From Methanoculleus taiwanensis (GTDB taxonomy: Archaea > Halobacteriota > Methanomicrobia > Methanomicrobiales > Methanoculleaceae), in contig NZ_LHQS01000002.1 of the NCBI RefSeq assembly GCF_004102725.1, positions 859,984 to 923,983 of the forward strand: a stretch of DNA of 64,000 bases. The letters run 5' to 3'. Below are positions 1-9,135 of this stretch, one piece after another; the stretch's first letter is position 1; each line of letters opens with the position of its first letter. The translations under genes and the position numbers were made by a program. A model generated the notes under the pieces. The model searched no databases. It was not told where the DNA came from and saw nothing but the letters and a program-made list of their open reading frames with translations.

Positions 1-881
1 TCGTAGAACAAGGGTAAGATGAAGAGAAAACCGGCAGTAATCAGTTTCTGGCCTATGGCGACAACATTCCCGGCCAAAAAGGAACGTTCAGGAACGATAG
101 TCACATCTACCAGGATACCTTTTGCCTTCCTGATCTGCCGCCTTTCCCAGAAGTAAAACCCGAAAAGAAGGATAATCCCTCCGGTGATGAAGAAGGGAAC
201 GATCGCCCATTCTGCCGGCTCTTTGATCATGAGGAGCCCAAAAACCAGGGCAATGAGGCCGAGAACCGAGAGGAGCGCTCCACCAAGATCAAAGCTCTTC
301 CAGGATGCTGTCGGGCGGGTCTCCTTCAGCATACGATGGAGAGCAAAGATGATGAGCAGGACTCCAAGCTCGAGGACAAAAACCCACCGCCAGGTGTAGA
401 AGGTGGTCAGATATCCGCCGAAAATAAGGCCGACCATACTGCCCACCGCGGCGATCCCGCCCCAGACACCGAAGGCAAATGCCCGTTCTTTCCCCTCGTA
501 GGTCCCGGTAATGAACGTTACCGTCGCCGGGAGCATCAGCACCGTACCGATCCCTTCAAGTATCGACCAGCCTGCGAGGAACATGGCTGCGTTCTGGCTG
601 ATTGCAGCCGTGAAAGCCCCGACGCCATACATCGCTGCACCTGCCATGAACGTCCTCTTCCTCCCGATGAAGTCCTGGAGCTTTGCCCCGATCAACATGA
701 AGGCAGCCTTCACCAGGGTATAGATGGTGATGATGGTCTGGATGCCTGAAGCGTCGGTGTTCAGGTCATTCACAAGGGCGCTGATGGAGACTTCTATGGT
801 GGTGGTGTCGATGACCAGGATGAATACAACCAGGCCGACGATGAGGAGGACGTCCCAATGAAACGAGCGGCGCTGTTCCAT
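1..881 (-). CDS. MFS transporter, drug-export type, 3' end beyond window
   Basis: I translated the minus strand from an ATG at 879-881; the frame stays open to base 1, so only the first 293 residues are seen. The product begins MEQRRSFHWDVLLIVGL and is strongly hydrophobic, with about eight membrane segments visible. The loop motif KLQDFIGRKRTF near residue 70 is the major-facilitator signature between helices 2 and 3, and RWVFVLELG near residue 165 is typical of the 14-helix drug:proton antiporter (DHA2) group. A family role in proton-driven export of drugs or metabolites is likely; the substrate cannot be read from the sequence. It is followed on the same strand, further upstream, by an unrelated methyltransferase gene and is probably transcribed alone. 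Confidence 0.85.
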   Translation of the reverse strand, partial: MEQRRSFHWDVLLIVGLVVFILVIDTTTIEVSISALVNDLNTDASGIQTIITIYTLVKAAFMLIGAKLQDFIGRKRTFMAGAAMYGVGAFTAAISQNAAMFLAGWSILEGIGTVLMLPATVTFITGTYEGKERAFAFGVWGGIAAVGSMVGLIFGGYLTTFYTWRWVFVLELGVLLIIFALHRMLKETRPTASWKSFDLGGALLSVLGLIALVFGLLMIKEPAEWAIVPFFITGGIILLFGFYFWERRQIRKAKGILVDVTIVPERSFLAGNVVAIGQKLITAGFLFILPLFY

Positions 882-983
882 AGGTCAGAATGAATCTGAC
901 GCTGGATATGTATGTATCGGAGGAGGTAAACCGGATCGTCGGATCGCTCGGGCGGCTGAAATCACCCGGCGAATAGAAGTGGG

Positions 984-1916
984 TTATGCGGGTGAATCCG
1001 CTTTTTCCCACCACACCTTCACCCGGGTCGAGTGGCCGGGTACGATGGTGGTATCCCCGTCAGGTTCGGCATAGCGGCTCAGGTACTCCCGGAGTATCTC
1101 TTTCTGCCCGGCCGTCTCGGCAAAGTACCGCGGGGCGAAGTGATCGACCGCCTCGGCAAGGTCTGCGAACCGGTTGATGTGCCGGAAGGGGAAGACCTCC
1201 ATGTTCGGATGGATGCCCATCGAGTACAGTACGTTGTAGAGGATGTCGCATTTCGGGGAGGGAACGAACGACGAGCCGTGGAGGAGAGGCCAGAGTTCGC
1301 GTGACATCGCGTCCCACGACGTCTCCCCGGCAAACCAGTAGATGTATACGTACCGGGAGGATGCCTCGTCGAGGTTTCTGACGGCGGTCCTGATATCGGG
1401 CAGATCCAGGGAGTACGACGCAAAGACGATATCGTACGGCGGACTGAGATCCTCCGCCACGCTGACGTCTTCCCACCGTTTCCGGACAACGTTGATGTTG
1501 TCGATCCGCTCCTCTTCGATCTTCTCCTCGAGCACCGACCACATCCCTTCCGAGGGTTCGACGGCCGTGACGTGGCTGACCTGCCTGGCGATGGGAATGG
1601 CAAGAGCCCCCGGCCCCGCCCCGACATCGAGCACACGCGACGAGGGCGTTAAGGGGAGATCGTGGAGCGTTTTTTGGATCCGCTCTCCGTTGTTCTCCTG
1701 CGCCATTCTGTAGAATCTGCGTGCCGCATCTTTCGTGTCCCAGAAATGTGCGTCCGTGGAGTTCCTGTTCGCCTCGTGGTGCCGTCTCCGCTGTTCTTTC
1801 CATACGTCGTTCCAGTCAATTGCGTGAGCTTCCATGGATATCTTCCCTTTTTCATGAACCTGCTCTGCGTGCATTGTCACCTGCATCTTTGTGCCCCGGC
1901 CGATCCGCGATGTCAT
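984..1916 (-). CDS. SAM-dependent methyltransferase
   Basis: This 310-residue protein has the class I methyltransferase motif I VLDVGAGPGALAIPIA at about residues 94-109, followed by an acidic strand-2 end (TAVEPS), so it should bind S-adenosylmethionine. The first 90 residues are charged and may form a substrate-specific cap. The ATG at 1916 is preceded by AGGAG five bases upstream, which favours this start over internal methionines at about residues 11, 15 and 29. The substrate is unknown. It lies beside a tetrapyrrole/metal gene group, so a role in modifying a corrinoid or similar cofactor is possible, but that is inference from neighbourhood only. Confidence 0.75.
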   Translation of the reverse strand: MTSRIGRGTKMQVTMHAEQVHEKGKISMEAHAIDWNDVWKEQRRRHHEANRNSTDAHFWDTKDAARRFYRMAQENNGERIQKTLHDLPLTPSSRVLDVGAGPGALAIPIARQVSHVTAVEPSEGMWSVLEEKIEEERIDNINVVRKRWEDVSVAEDLSPPYDIVFASYSLDLPDIRTAVRNLDEASSRYVYIYWFAGETSWDAMSRELWPLLHGSSFVPSPKCDILYNVLYSMGIHPNMEVFPFRHINRFADLAEAVDHFAPRYFAETAGQKEILREYLSRYAEPDGDTTIVPGHSTRVKVWWEKADSPA

Positions 1917-2171
1917 GATCTCCTGACGAACATCCCGGAGTAGGATGCGAACCCGCCTGCATCGACGGGATAGGTGCAGTAAATGCCGTCGTTGCCGCCG
2001 GCCCCGCAGAGAGGCCGGGCAGGCACGGAACGCACCGCGTCCCGGCAGCAGAGTGTTACAATACTATGGTATATGTCACACTTAATATGATCAATGTTGT
2101 CAAAACAAAGTATTGAATAACTGTCAGGTTCATGCTTATCATATCGCCGCACGGCAGGGTTTTGAGGGGTC
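1917..2171. promoter_or_regulatory. Divergent promoter region, methyltransferase / permease
   Basis: This spacer separates genes reading left and right. Bases 2055-2125 are AT-rich and contain TATA-like elements (TATGGTATATG near 2073, TATTGAATAA near 2110). The rightward gene has a Shine-Dalgarno-like GAGGGG just before its ATG at 2172. No small gene is supported here. Confidence 0.4.
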
Positions 2172-3131
2172 ATGTACGACAGTATCGTTCAGACGGTGAC
2201 GCTTGCGGCCGGCCTGCTCGGCGAGATGGTTCCGATGATGGTCATCGGCGTCTTTCTCGCCGAACTGCTCGTCGCCCTGAAGGTCGCCGGGAGGATTGCA
2301 GCCATCTCCCGCCCGCTCACCGCATTCGCCTGCCTCCGTGAGGAGTGCGGCACCAGTTTCCTCATGGCCTTCGTCTCGCCTCCTGCCGCCAACGCCATGC
2401 TGGTGGACTACCATGCGAAGGAGATCATCACCCGGCGCGAGCTGGTCATTGCGGCCATCATGAACTCGTTTCCGACGGTCGTCATGCACTGGCGCTACCT
2501 CCTCCCGGTCTACATCCCGCTCCTCGGGATCCCGGGCCTCATCTATTTCGGCCTGCTGATGCTGGTGGGGCTTGCAAAGACGGTGGTCGTCATGGTTGCC
2601 GGCCGGGTCATTCTCACACCTCCTCCCCCTGCTCCGCTCCGTTCCATGGAGGCGCCGGCCGCTGGTACGCTCCGTGACGCGCTGCGTGAGGCAGGTGCTT
2701 CTTCCTGGAAAACCCTGACACGCCTGCTCAAAGTCACCGTTCCCACCATCGTCATCGTCGCGTTCCTCATCAACGCAGGAACATTCGACCGGCTCGCCGA
2801 GATGCTGGAGGGTGCAGGCGGGTTCTTCCCGGTTCCTCCGGAAGGTTTCGCCATCATCGCCGCTCAGTTCGGGAGTTTCGTTGCGGGTGCGAGCGTCGCG
2901 TCCGCCCTGCTCGCTGCAGGGGACATGACCTGGCAGCAGATTGTGCTGACCCTGCTCGTCGGCAACATTCTCACCAGCGTGACCCGGAGCATCCGCTGGT
3001 TCGGGTCATCCTATGCGGCGATCTTCGGGATGCGAACCGGCACGGCGATCATGCTGATCTCGACGGCGCTTCGGAACGGCATTATGGTGGTGTTGGTCGT
3101 CGTGCTGGCGTACGGCCTTGGCTGGGGTTGA
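2172..3131 (+). CDS. Membrane permease, nucleoside-recognition (Gate) type
   Basis: The product (319 residues) is an integral membrane protein with about eight hydrophobic segments in two halves: residues 8-150, then a Pro-rich link (TPPPPAPLRS, about 151-160), then residues 185-319. The two-half layout and the segments TVPTIVIVAFLINAG and GSFVAGASVASALLAAG fit archaeal nucleoside-recognition or Gate-domain proteins, a family name that does not prove a nucleoside substrate. Archaeal members often sit near cobaltochelatase-like genes, as here, where the ChlI-ChlD fusion is convergent just downstream. I infer transport of a small solute or metal linked to that chelatase. Transcription starts in the preceding AT-rich spacer. 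Confidence 0.65.
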   Translation: MYDSIVQTVTLAAGLLGEMVPMMVIGVFLAELLVALKVAGRIAAISRPLTAFACLREECGTSFLMAFVSPPAANAMLVDYHAKEIITRRELVIAAIMNSFPTVVMHWRYLLPVYIPLLGIPGLIYFGLLMLVGLAKTVVVMVAGRVILTPPPPAPLRSMEAPAAGTLRDALREAGASSWKTLTRLLKVTVPTIVIVAFLINAGTFDRLAEMLEGAGGFFPVPPEGFAIIAAQFGSFVAGASVASALLAAGDMTWQQIVLTLLVGNILTSVTRSIRWFGSSYAAIFGMRTGTAIMLISTALRNGIMVVLVVVLAYGLGWG

Positions 3132-3251
3132 GCGCCTTCTCTGCTGCTCCGGTCAAACAACCCCTGTAAATGGCCTTTTAGGGTGGAAAAGTGATATTTC
3201 CTCACCAAGACATCGAAAAATATCGCACGGTCACGCGACAACGCCCGTAGA

Positions 3252-5312
3252 TCAGAAGACCGGGAGCGAATCCCGCTCACTCCGTGCAATCTCCGAGAGG
3301 GTCTCCGGCGAGAGATCCCGTATCGGGTAGTACCTCCCGGCCGAATGCTCTGCAATCTCCCTGCAGTAGCCGAGGTGCATCCGTACGGCGGAACGCTTCA
3401 CATCCTCCGTATCAATGACAATGGTATGGATGCCCTGTGTCCGGATCTCCTCTGCTATCCCGATAATCTCGTCCCGAACACTCCCGTTTGCCGAGACGTT
3501 CGCTCTGCCGTCCGAGATGATCACCAGCATCGGGACGACCTCGCCGTTCTTCCGCCGCTCGTGGAGGAGTGTTTCCAGTCCCTTCGCAAGACCCAGGGAG
3601 AGCGGCGTCTTCCCGCCGGTCGGCATCTCCTCGAGGTGGCTGAGCGCCAGATCCACGCTCGAACAGAGCGGGAGGAGCACGCTCGCTTCGGTGCCGCGGA
3701 ACGCCACGAGGCCGATCCTATCCCGCTTCTGGTACGAATCGAGCAGCAGCGACAGCACGGCTCCTTTCGCTGATTCCATCCGCTTCATCGCTCCCATTGA
3801 GCCGCTGGCATCGACGACGAAGACGCATGCGGTCGAGACCTTCCCTATCCGGACGCGTTCCCGGATGTCCTGGTCATGGACAGCAATCGCTTTCCCCTGC
3901 CGATCCCGCGTCCGCTGGTGCGGAGCGGCCGCCCGGAGCGTCGCGTCGAGCGCGATATCCCCATTTCCCGTCGGAAATCGCGAGGATATATACGTACCTG
4001 CATTTCTGGCCGACAGGGTCTCGACCCGTCTGCCCGAGATCGATCGGCGGCGTACCGTATCCCGCCTTCTGGAGCGATCGATGCGGTTGGCGTCGATCGG
4101 GTCACCGACGCCGTACAAAGATTCCGGTGGAGAACCGCCCGCCGGTGGCGGGGGCTCGCCCTGCCGGTCATCCTGCTCCTCTCCTATCTCCGGTCTGGAA
4201 GCGGGCTGTTCTCGTGGCTCCCTGCTGTTCTCACTCTGATCGTTTTTTTTTGACTCCGCGTTCTCCAGGGCGTTGTTCAGCTGATCCCGATCAATTTTGG
4301 GCTCTTCGAAGGGTTTTCTTCGCATCCTGTGCGGGAGTGCAAGTTCCATCGCTTCGCGGATATCGTCCATCGTCACTTCGGTTCGGTTCTGGAACGCGGC
4401 GATGGTCTTTGCCGTCCTGACGATGGTGATCTCTGCCCGGTGGGTTCGGACGCCCATCTGGATGCAGGTGTCGGCGATCAGGCGAATGAGGTCGTCGCTG
4501 ATGGTAACCCTCGGCAGGATGGCCTTTGCCTCGAGGATCCGCCCGCGCAGTGCGGCCAGGTCGGCCTCGCACGAGGCCCGGAAACCTTCGGGATCCGCCT
4601 CGAACGCCTCTGCCGCCTTTACGATAGCCAGCCGCTGCTCGATATCCTCGATCCCTTCCACATGCACCTGCAGCCCGAAGCGGTCGAGGAGCTGGGGTCG
4701 GATCTCCCCTTCCTCCGGGTTCATGGTGCCGATGAGGATGAAGCGCGACGGATGGGATAGTGAGATGCCTTCCCGCTCCACGACGTTGACGCCCATTGCA
4801 GCAGCATCGAGGAGGACGTCGGCGACGTGATCGTCCAGAAGGTTAATCTCGTCGATGTACAGGATGCTCCGGTTTACCTGTGCCAGGATGCCCGGTTCTA
4901 TCGCCTTGATCCCTTCTTTGATCGCCCGCTCTATGTCGATGGTACCTACCACCCGGTCCTCGGTAACGCCGAGCGGGAGGTCGACGACCCGGACGCGCCG
5001 CCGGACGACTTCGAACCCTTCGCCGCGTGCCGCGGCTTCGGCGCAGAGGTCGCACACTTCGCGAATGTTGAACGGGTTGCAGTTGAACGGGCATCCTTTG
5101 ACCATATCGATCTCGGGGAGCAGTTCCGCAAGCGCCCGAACGCCGGTCGATTTGGCGGTTCCCTTTTCGCCACGGATGAGCACGCCGCCGATCCTCGGGT
5201 TGATGGCGTTGAGAAGGAGGGCTTTTTTCATCTCGTCCTGTCCGATGATTGATGTGAATGGGAGCGTTATGCGTTGTACCTGGGAACTCATTCTACAACA
5301 CTCTTTTTTCAT
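3252..5312 (-). CDS. ChlI-ChlD fusion, magnesium/cobalt chelatase ATPase subunit
   Basis: One polypeptide joins an AAA+ ATPase (ChlI/BchI-like) to a von Willebrand A domain (ChlD/BchD C-terminal part). Walker A is GEKGTAKST near residue 50 and Walker B is [12 protein letters not shown] near residue 150. A Pro/acid-rich linker occupies roughly residues 370-420. The metal-dependent adhesion site DASGSMG appears near residue 500, with a later SDGRANVS. In the family this motor drives metal insertion into a porphyrin or corrin ring by a large CobN/ChlH-type subunit; cobN lies 7 kb away on the same strand, so it is the likely partner. I chose the ATG at 5312 because a TATA-like TAAATATG sits about 25 bp upstream; ATGs at 5324 and 5291 are alternatives. 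Confidence 0.85.
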   Translation of the reverse strand: MKKECCRMSSQVQRITLPFTSIIGQDEMKKALLLNAINPRIGGVLIRGEKGTAKSTGVRALAELLPEIDMVKGCPFNCNPFNIREVCDLCAEAAARGEGFEVVRRRVRVVDLPLGVTEDRVVGTIDIERAIKEGIKAIEPGILAQVNRSILYIDEINLLDDHVADVLLDAAAMGVNVVEREGISLSHPSRFILIGTMNPEEGEIRPQLLDRFGLQVHVEGIEDIEQRLAIVKAAEAFEADPEGFRASCEADLAALRGRILEAKAILPRVTISDDLIRLIADTCIQMGVRTHRAEITIVRTAKTIAAFQNRTEVTMDDIREAMELALPHRMRRKPFEEPKIDRDQLNNALENAESKKNDQSENSREPREQPASRPEIGEEQDDRQGEPPPPAGGSPPESLYGVGDPIDANRIDRSRRRDTVRRRSISGRRVETLSARNAGTYISSRFPTGNGDIALDATLRAAAPHQRTRDRQGKAIAVHDQDIRERVRIGKVSTACVFVVDASGSMGAMKRMESAKGAVLSLLLDSYQKRDRIGLVAFRGTEASVLLPLCSSVDLALSHLEEMPTGGKTPLSLGLAKGLETLLHERRKNGEVVPMLVIISDGRANVSANGSVRDEIIGIAEEIRTQGIHTIVIDTEDVKRSAVRMHLGYCREIAEHSAGRYYPIRDLSPETLSEIARSERDSLPVF

Positions 5313-5581
5313 AGTAATAAACATTTCATATTTAGTGTTACAAATAATGATTTTAATATTTCAAATTAGCATTAGGTATGGAATTTATCCAGGTCGTTTT
5401 TTCGCTCAATGGTACTGTAATCTGGAAGGCCTGCCTGGATAATAACTATATTTTGGTATGCAATTGACGTTTTATCCCTATTTTTGTGCCACTTGTATTC
5501 CGACTCCGTGTTACGTATTGAGCAGAAAATTAAATGGAAATAATCATATAATTGACAATTTTAAGAATTAGTATTACGTTG
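5313..5581. promoter_or_regulatory. AT-rich divergent promoter, chelatase / ABC exporter
   Basis: This strongly AT-rich island lies between a leftward and a rightward gene. A TATA box CATATAAT at 5545-5552 is placed to start a rightward transcript within a few bases of the ABC gene start, leaving little room for a ribosome-binding site. On the other strand TAAATATG near 5337 is about 25 bp upstream of the chelatase ATG. Confidence 0.5.
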
Positions 5582-6568
5582 GTGGTCGATATTCCTGATA
5601 TCATCGAAGTAGGAGGATTCTCTCATCGTTTCGGCAGCCTGACAGCAGTTGATACCATAACCTTCTCTGTCCGGGATGGTGAGATCTTCTCCCTTCTCGG
5701 GCCGAATGGCGCAGGGAAAAGCACCACAATCAACGTGCTCACCACCCTGCTCCCCCTTCAGAAGGGAGCAGTCAGGGTTGCGGGTTACGATGTCTCCCGC
5801 GATCAGCCGGCCGTCAGGCGTTCGATAGGCATCGTCTTTCAGAATGAGGTGCTTGACCGGGACCTGACCGTATGGGAATCGCTTGAATTTCACGGACGCC
5901 TCTATTCCATCCCCCGGAATGAGCGTGCGGCACGCATTGAGGAACTGATGGCAGTGGTCGAACTGACCGAGAAGAGCGACATCCGGACGAAGTACCTCTC
6001 CGGGGGAATGCGCCGGAGGCTCGAGATCGCCAGGGGGCTCATGACACGCCCCAGGGTTCTGTTTCTCGATGAACCCACTATCGGTCTCGACCCGCAGACC
6101 CGAAGGCGGATCTGGGATTACATCCGGCGGGTGAACGAGGAGGGGACGACGATCTTTCTGACCACGCACTACATGGATGAAGCAGACCACCTCAGCGACC
6201 GCATCGGTATCATCGATCACGGCAGGATTGTCGTCGAGGGAACACCCGAAGAACTGAAGAAGTCACTCGGGAACGATATTGTCTGGCTGGATACCGACGA
6301 TAACGATCAAACCGCTGCTCTCCTCGGCACGATCGGGAGCGTCCATTCCATACGGGCTGCAGGAGAAGGGGTTACCGCCGTCACGAACGAGGATGGAACC
6401 CGGTGTCTCCCGAACGTTATCGATCTCATCTCGCGAAACGGGATCTCTCTTGCCGGGATTAATCTCAAAAAACCCACCATGGACGATGTTTTCATCCACT
6501 ACACCGGGCGGGCGATCCGGGAAGAGAGCACCGATAAGGTTCATCCGCACCAGAGGAGGAGACGATGA
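5582..6568 (+). CDS. ABC transporter ATP-binding protein, DrrA-like exporter
   Basis: This 328-residue ATPase has Walker A GPNGAGKST, the ABC signature LSGGMRRRLEIARGL, Walker B RVLFLDEPTIGLD and the H-loop TTHYMDEAD. The roughly 90-residue C-terminal extension after the H-loop is typical of the DrrA/CcmA daunorubicin-resistance-type ATPases, which energise export of lipids, antibiotics or other amphiphiles. The downstream permease overlaps by four bases (ATGA), so the two are translationally coupled. The frame extends back to a TTG at 5552, but family alignment and the TATA position favour GTG 5582 or TTG 5579. The exported substrate is unknown. Confidence 0.85.
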   Translation: MVDIPDIIEVGGFSHRFGSLTAVDTITFSVRDGEIFSLLGPNGAGKSTTINVLTTLLPLQKGAVRVAGYDVSRDQPAVRRSIGIVFQNEVLDRDLTVWESLEFHGRLYSIPRNERAARIEELMAVVELTEKSDIRTKYLSGGMRRRLEIARGLMTRPRVLFLDEPTIGLDPQTRRRIWDYIRRVNEEGTTIFLTTHYMDEADHLSDRIGIIDHGRIVVEGTPEELKKSLGNDIVWLDTDDNDQTAALLGTIGSVHSIRAAGEGVTAVTNEDGTRCLPNVIDLISRNGISLAGINLKKPTMDDVFIHYTGRAIREESTDKVHPHQRRRR

Positions 6569-7410
6569 ACGCTATCTCGTGGGAGTTTGCGACGGTCTTC
6601 TGGCGCGACATGATCCGGTTCGGCCGCTTCAGGACGCTCCTCTTCTCGTCGCTCCTCCAGCCGGCGATCTGGATGGCGTTCTTCGGGATTGCCATGTCGA
6701 GCAACTTCAACCGGTTCGGCTCGTTCGCTCCCGCCCCCGACGGGGTGACGGCGATCGGCTACCTCACGTTCATGGCGGCGGGGGTGATTGCAATGACCTC
6801 GATGTTCACGAGCCTCTCCGGCGGGATGAGCCTGCTCTTTGACAAGACCTTCGGGCTGATGCGGGAGATGCTCGCAAGTCCGATGCCGAGAAGCCACCTG
6901 CTCGCAGGGATCGGCCTCTCCGGGGTTGTCAAGGCCTGCATCCAGTCCGTGATAATCATGGTCTTCGGCCTCGCCATCGGCGTCGGTTTCTTCCCGGGAA
7001 AGACCCTCGTCGGCATCGCGGTATCGGTTGCGGGCATCCTCATCTTCGTTGGTGTCTTCTCCCTCGGATTTCTCTTTCTCTCCTCGGCGATCGCCCTCAA
7101 ACAGGAGAGCCACGAGGGGATGCAGGGCATCATCACGATGCTCTCGATGCCGCTCTTCTTCACCTCGAACGCCCTCTACCCGGTGGATAACTTCCCGCTC
7201 GTCCTCAAGGCCATCGCCGTGGTCAATCCGCTCACCTACCTGGTCACCGGCATACGCTCGTTCGCCATCGGTAACGAGTTCTACGCGTTCGGACGGGAGT
7301 ACTGCTACACGCAGGCGGACATCCTCTTCGCGTTCGGCGCCCTCTGCCTCTTCACCCTCGTCACCTTTGCGCTCGCCTGGCACTCGGTAAAGCGTGTGTC
7401 GCTGACGTGA
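6565..7410 (+). CDS. ABC-2 type permease, DrrB-like
   Basis: The product has 281 residues and about six membrane helices, with an amphipathic N-terminus (WEFATVFWRDMIRFGRFR) typical of ABC-2 permeases. The segment MREMLASPMPRSHLLAG near residue 105 matches the conserved loop of the family, and the last third contains the usual PLFFTSNALYP stretch. A strong GAGGAGGAG precedes the ATG, which overlaps the stop of the ATPase gene. It should form the membrane pore of the exporter energised by that ATPase. The operon appears to end at a T-tract just downstream. Confidence 0.85.
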   Translation: MNAISWEFATVFWRDMIRFGRFRTLLFSSLLQPAIWMAFFGIAMSSNFNRFGSFAPAPDGVTAIGYLTFMAAGVIAMTSMFTSLSGGMSLLFDKTFGLMREMLASPMPRSHLLAGIGLSGVVKACIQSVIIMVFGLAIGVGFFPGKTLVGIAVSVAGILIFVGVFSLGFLFLSSAIALKQESHEGMQGIITMLSMPLFFTSNALYPVDNFPLVLKAIAVVNPLTYLVTGIRSFAIGNEFYAFGREYCYTQADILFAFGALCLFTLVTFALAWHSVKRVSLT

Positions 7411-7437
7411 GGCGTGTTCCAGGGTATACTAAAGCAG

Positions 7438-7450
7438 TTTTTTTCCTTTT
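7438..7450 (+). terminator. Poly-T terminator of the DrrAB operon
   Basis: A run of seven T, then CC, then four T lies 28 bp after the permease stop codon, with no strong hairpin. This is the usual archaeal termination signal. It faces a leftward T-run for the convergent methyltransferase gene. Confidence 0.5.
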
Positions 7451-7512
7451 CCAGGTGGAAACCGACCGCATGAAAGGAGCGATGTCCACTATCGCAATCT
7501 CGGAAACTGAAG

Positions 7513-7518
7513 AAAAAA
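7513..7518 (-). terminator. Poly-T terminator of the uptake operon
   Basis: Six A on the plus strand give a U6 tract in the leftward transcript, about 35 bases after the methyltransferase stop at 7554. It fits the end of the five-gene minus-strand operon that begins at 11884. Confidence 0.4.
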
Positions 7519-7553
7519 GAGAGGTTTGATCCAATACTTTGGTTATCCTGAAG

Positions 7554-8369
7554 TCATCCGTTCTTCTTCGCCAAAAATTCGAAGATGCAAAAGCCGGGCG
7601 CCGCACCGTGCATGCGGGACCGGTCGCCTTCACGCACCGTCAGCTCCGAAAACCCGATCTCCGTCATCGAGTCTATCAGTTCGTGCCGTTTCATCAGCCG
7701 CGGAGGTCCTTCGGCGGGCCGTGCGGACGCCGAATCCCGGAGACCCAGCGTCGAGCCGAAGAATGTCCCCCCGGCCCGCAGGCCGTCGAAGGCGTTCTGC
7801 AGGTATTCCCGGAACTCGCTCTCGTCGTCGATCACGTGAAAGACGCTTCCCGAGTAGATGATGTCGAACGAGCCGGGTTCGAACGGGAACGTGGGTGATA
7901 CCCGGAAGAGATCGGCGCTCTCGTTTCGGTCGGCGTAGAGGTCCATGCCGAGGTCGATGCTTTTGCCGTCGACGTCAAATCCCGTTACCTTCTCCCGCGG
8001 ATACCCGGCCCGCAGAAGCTGCCTGACGGCATCTCCCGTGCCGCATCCGTAGTCGAGGAGACGGCCGGTCTGTTTCATCGCCTCGGGGTAGTAAAAGTGC
8101 CTGACAATCCGGGGGTCTCCGACGTGCAGGACGATATACGGGTACGGAACACGCTCGGGCGTATACTTCTCGAGGATCGCTTCGCAATACCCCTCCGGGT
8201 AGACGACACCCGTGCTCTCCAGCCGTTTCATGGCCCGGGCAAGTTCTTCTTTCAGCGTCGAACCGTTCCGGTACCTGTGCATTCCGCGTCTATGAGGTTG
8301 TGTATCGGACAATCGTATCACCATACTGTTTTGGGGATTTTCGGCCCTTCGTTCACGGTTCTCCGGCAT
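7554..8369 (-). CDS. SAM-dependent methyltransferase at end of uptake operon
   Basis: This 271-residue protein has motif I LLDYGCGTGDAVRQLL near residues 103-118, an acidic strand-2 end (GFDVD) and the post-motif IIYSGSVFHVIDD, all of class I SAM methyltransferases. The longest frame begins 17 bases inside the upstream ATPase gene; internal starts at 8324 and 8282 are possible, and none has a good ribosome-binding site. Its position as last gene of a metal-chelate uptake operon suggests that it modifies the imported compound or a related tetrapyrrole. That is inference; the methyl acceptor is not visible in the sequence. Confidence 0.75.
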   Translation of the reverse strand: MPENRERRAENPQNSMVIRLSDTQPHRRGMHRYRNGSTLKEELARAMKRLESTGVVYPEGYCEAILEKYTPERVPYPYIVLHVGDPRIVRHFYYPEAMKQTGRLLDYGCGTGDAVRQLLRAGYPREKVTGFDVDGKSIDLGMDLYADRNESADLFRVSPTFPFEPGSFDIIYSGSVFHVIDDESEFREYLQNAFDGLRAGGTFFGSTLGLRDSASARPAEGPPRLMKRHELIDSMTEIGFSELTVREGDRSRMHGAAPGFCIFEFLAKKNG

Positions 8370-9135
8370 CTGCAGCCCGGATGGGGACGACGATCGGGCC
8401 GGTACCGTCGTTGTCGATGATGCGAGCCTCGACGCCGTAGACCGCCCGGATATTTTCCGGGGTGATCAGGTGTCCGGGGGGACCTGCGGCAGAGACGATC
8501 CCTCCTTTCAGCATGGCCAGGGTGTCGCAGTACCGGGCGGCGAGATTCAGGTCGTGGATCGAGATCACGACGGTGATCCCGGTCGTGTCCACGAGCGACC
8601 GGATGCACTCCATCGCCTCGAGCTGGTGCCGGAGGTCGAGGCTGCTCGTCGGTTCGTCCAGGAGAAGCACATTTGGATCCTGTGCAAGCGCCCGTGCGAT
8701 CAGGATCTTCTGCTTCTGCCCGCCCGAGAGCTCGTTGAAGTTCCGCATCGCAAGCCCGTCGATCTTCAGCTGCTCCATCACGGCAGCCACGCGGTCGATA
8801 TCCTCATCTCCCACGCGCCAGCCCATACGCGACCGCCGCCCCATCAGCACCATGTCAAAGACCGTGAACGAGGGCATCGGAGGCGAGCTCTGCGGGACAT
8901 AGCCGATGACCCGTGCAATCTCCCCGGCCTCCATGCGTGAAACCTCGTGATCGCCGATGAGGATGCTTCCCCTGGGTCTGAGGATCTGATCGATGCACTT
9001 GATGAGTGTGGTCTTCCCCGAACCGTTCGGACCGACCAGGCCGAGGATCGACCCCTCACCTACCTCAAGGGAGAGATTCTGCAGGACGGAGGTACTCCGG
9101 TACGAGAAGCTCATATCCCGTATGGAAATCTTCAC
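8353..9135 (-). CDS. ABC ATPase of iron-chelate/corrinoid uptake system (FecE/BtuD-like)
   Basis: The 260-residue ATPase shows Walker A GPNGSGKTT, signature LSGGQKQKILIARAL, Walker B VLLLDEPTSSLD and H-loop SIHDLNLAARYCD, all typical of the FecE/FhuC/BtuD group that powers uptake of siderophores, haem or vitamin B12. The GTG at 9135 overlaps the permease stop as GTGA, with GGGGGAG just upstream; a TTG at 9138 is the only longer alternative. It acts on the cytoplasmic face together with the FecCD-type permease and the binding protein upstream in the same operon. Confidence 0.85.
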   Translation of the reverse strand: MKISIRDMSFSYRSTSVLQNLSLEVGEGSILGLVGPNGSGKTTLIKCIDQILRPRGSILIGDHEVSRMEAGEIARVIGYVPQSSPPMPSFTVFDMVLMGRRSRMGWRVGDEDIDRVAAVMEQLKIDGLAMRNFNELSGGQKQKILIARALAQDPNVLLLDEPTSSLDLRHQLEAMECIRSLVDTTGITVVISIHDLNLAARYCDTLAMLKGGIVSAAGPPGHLITPENIRAVYGVEARIIDNDGTGPIVVPIRAADAGEP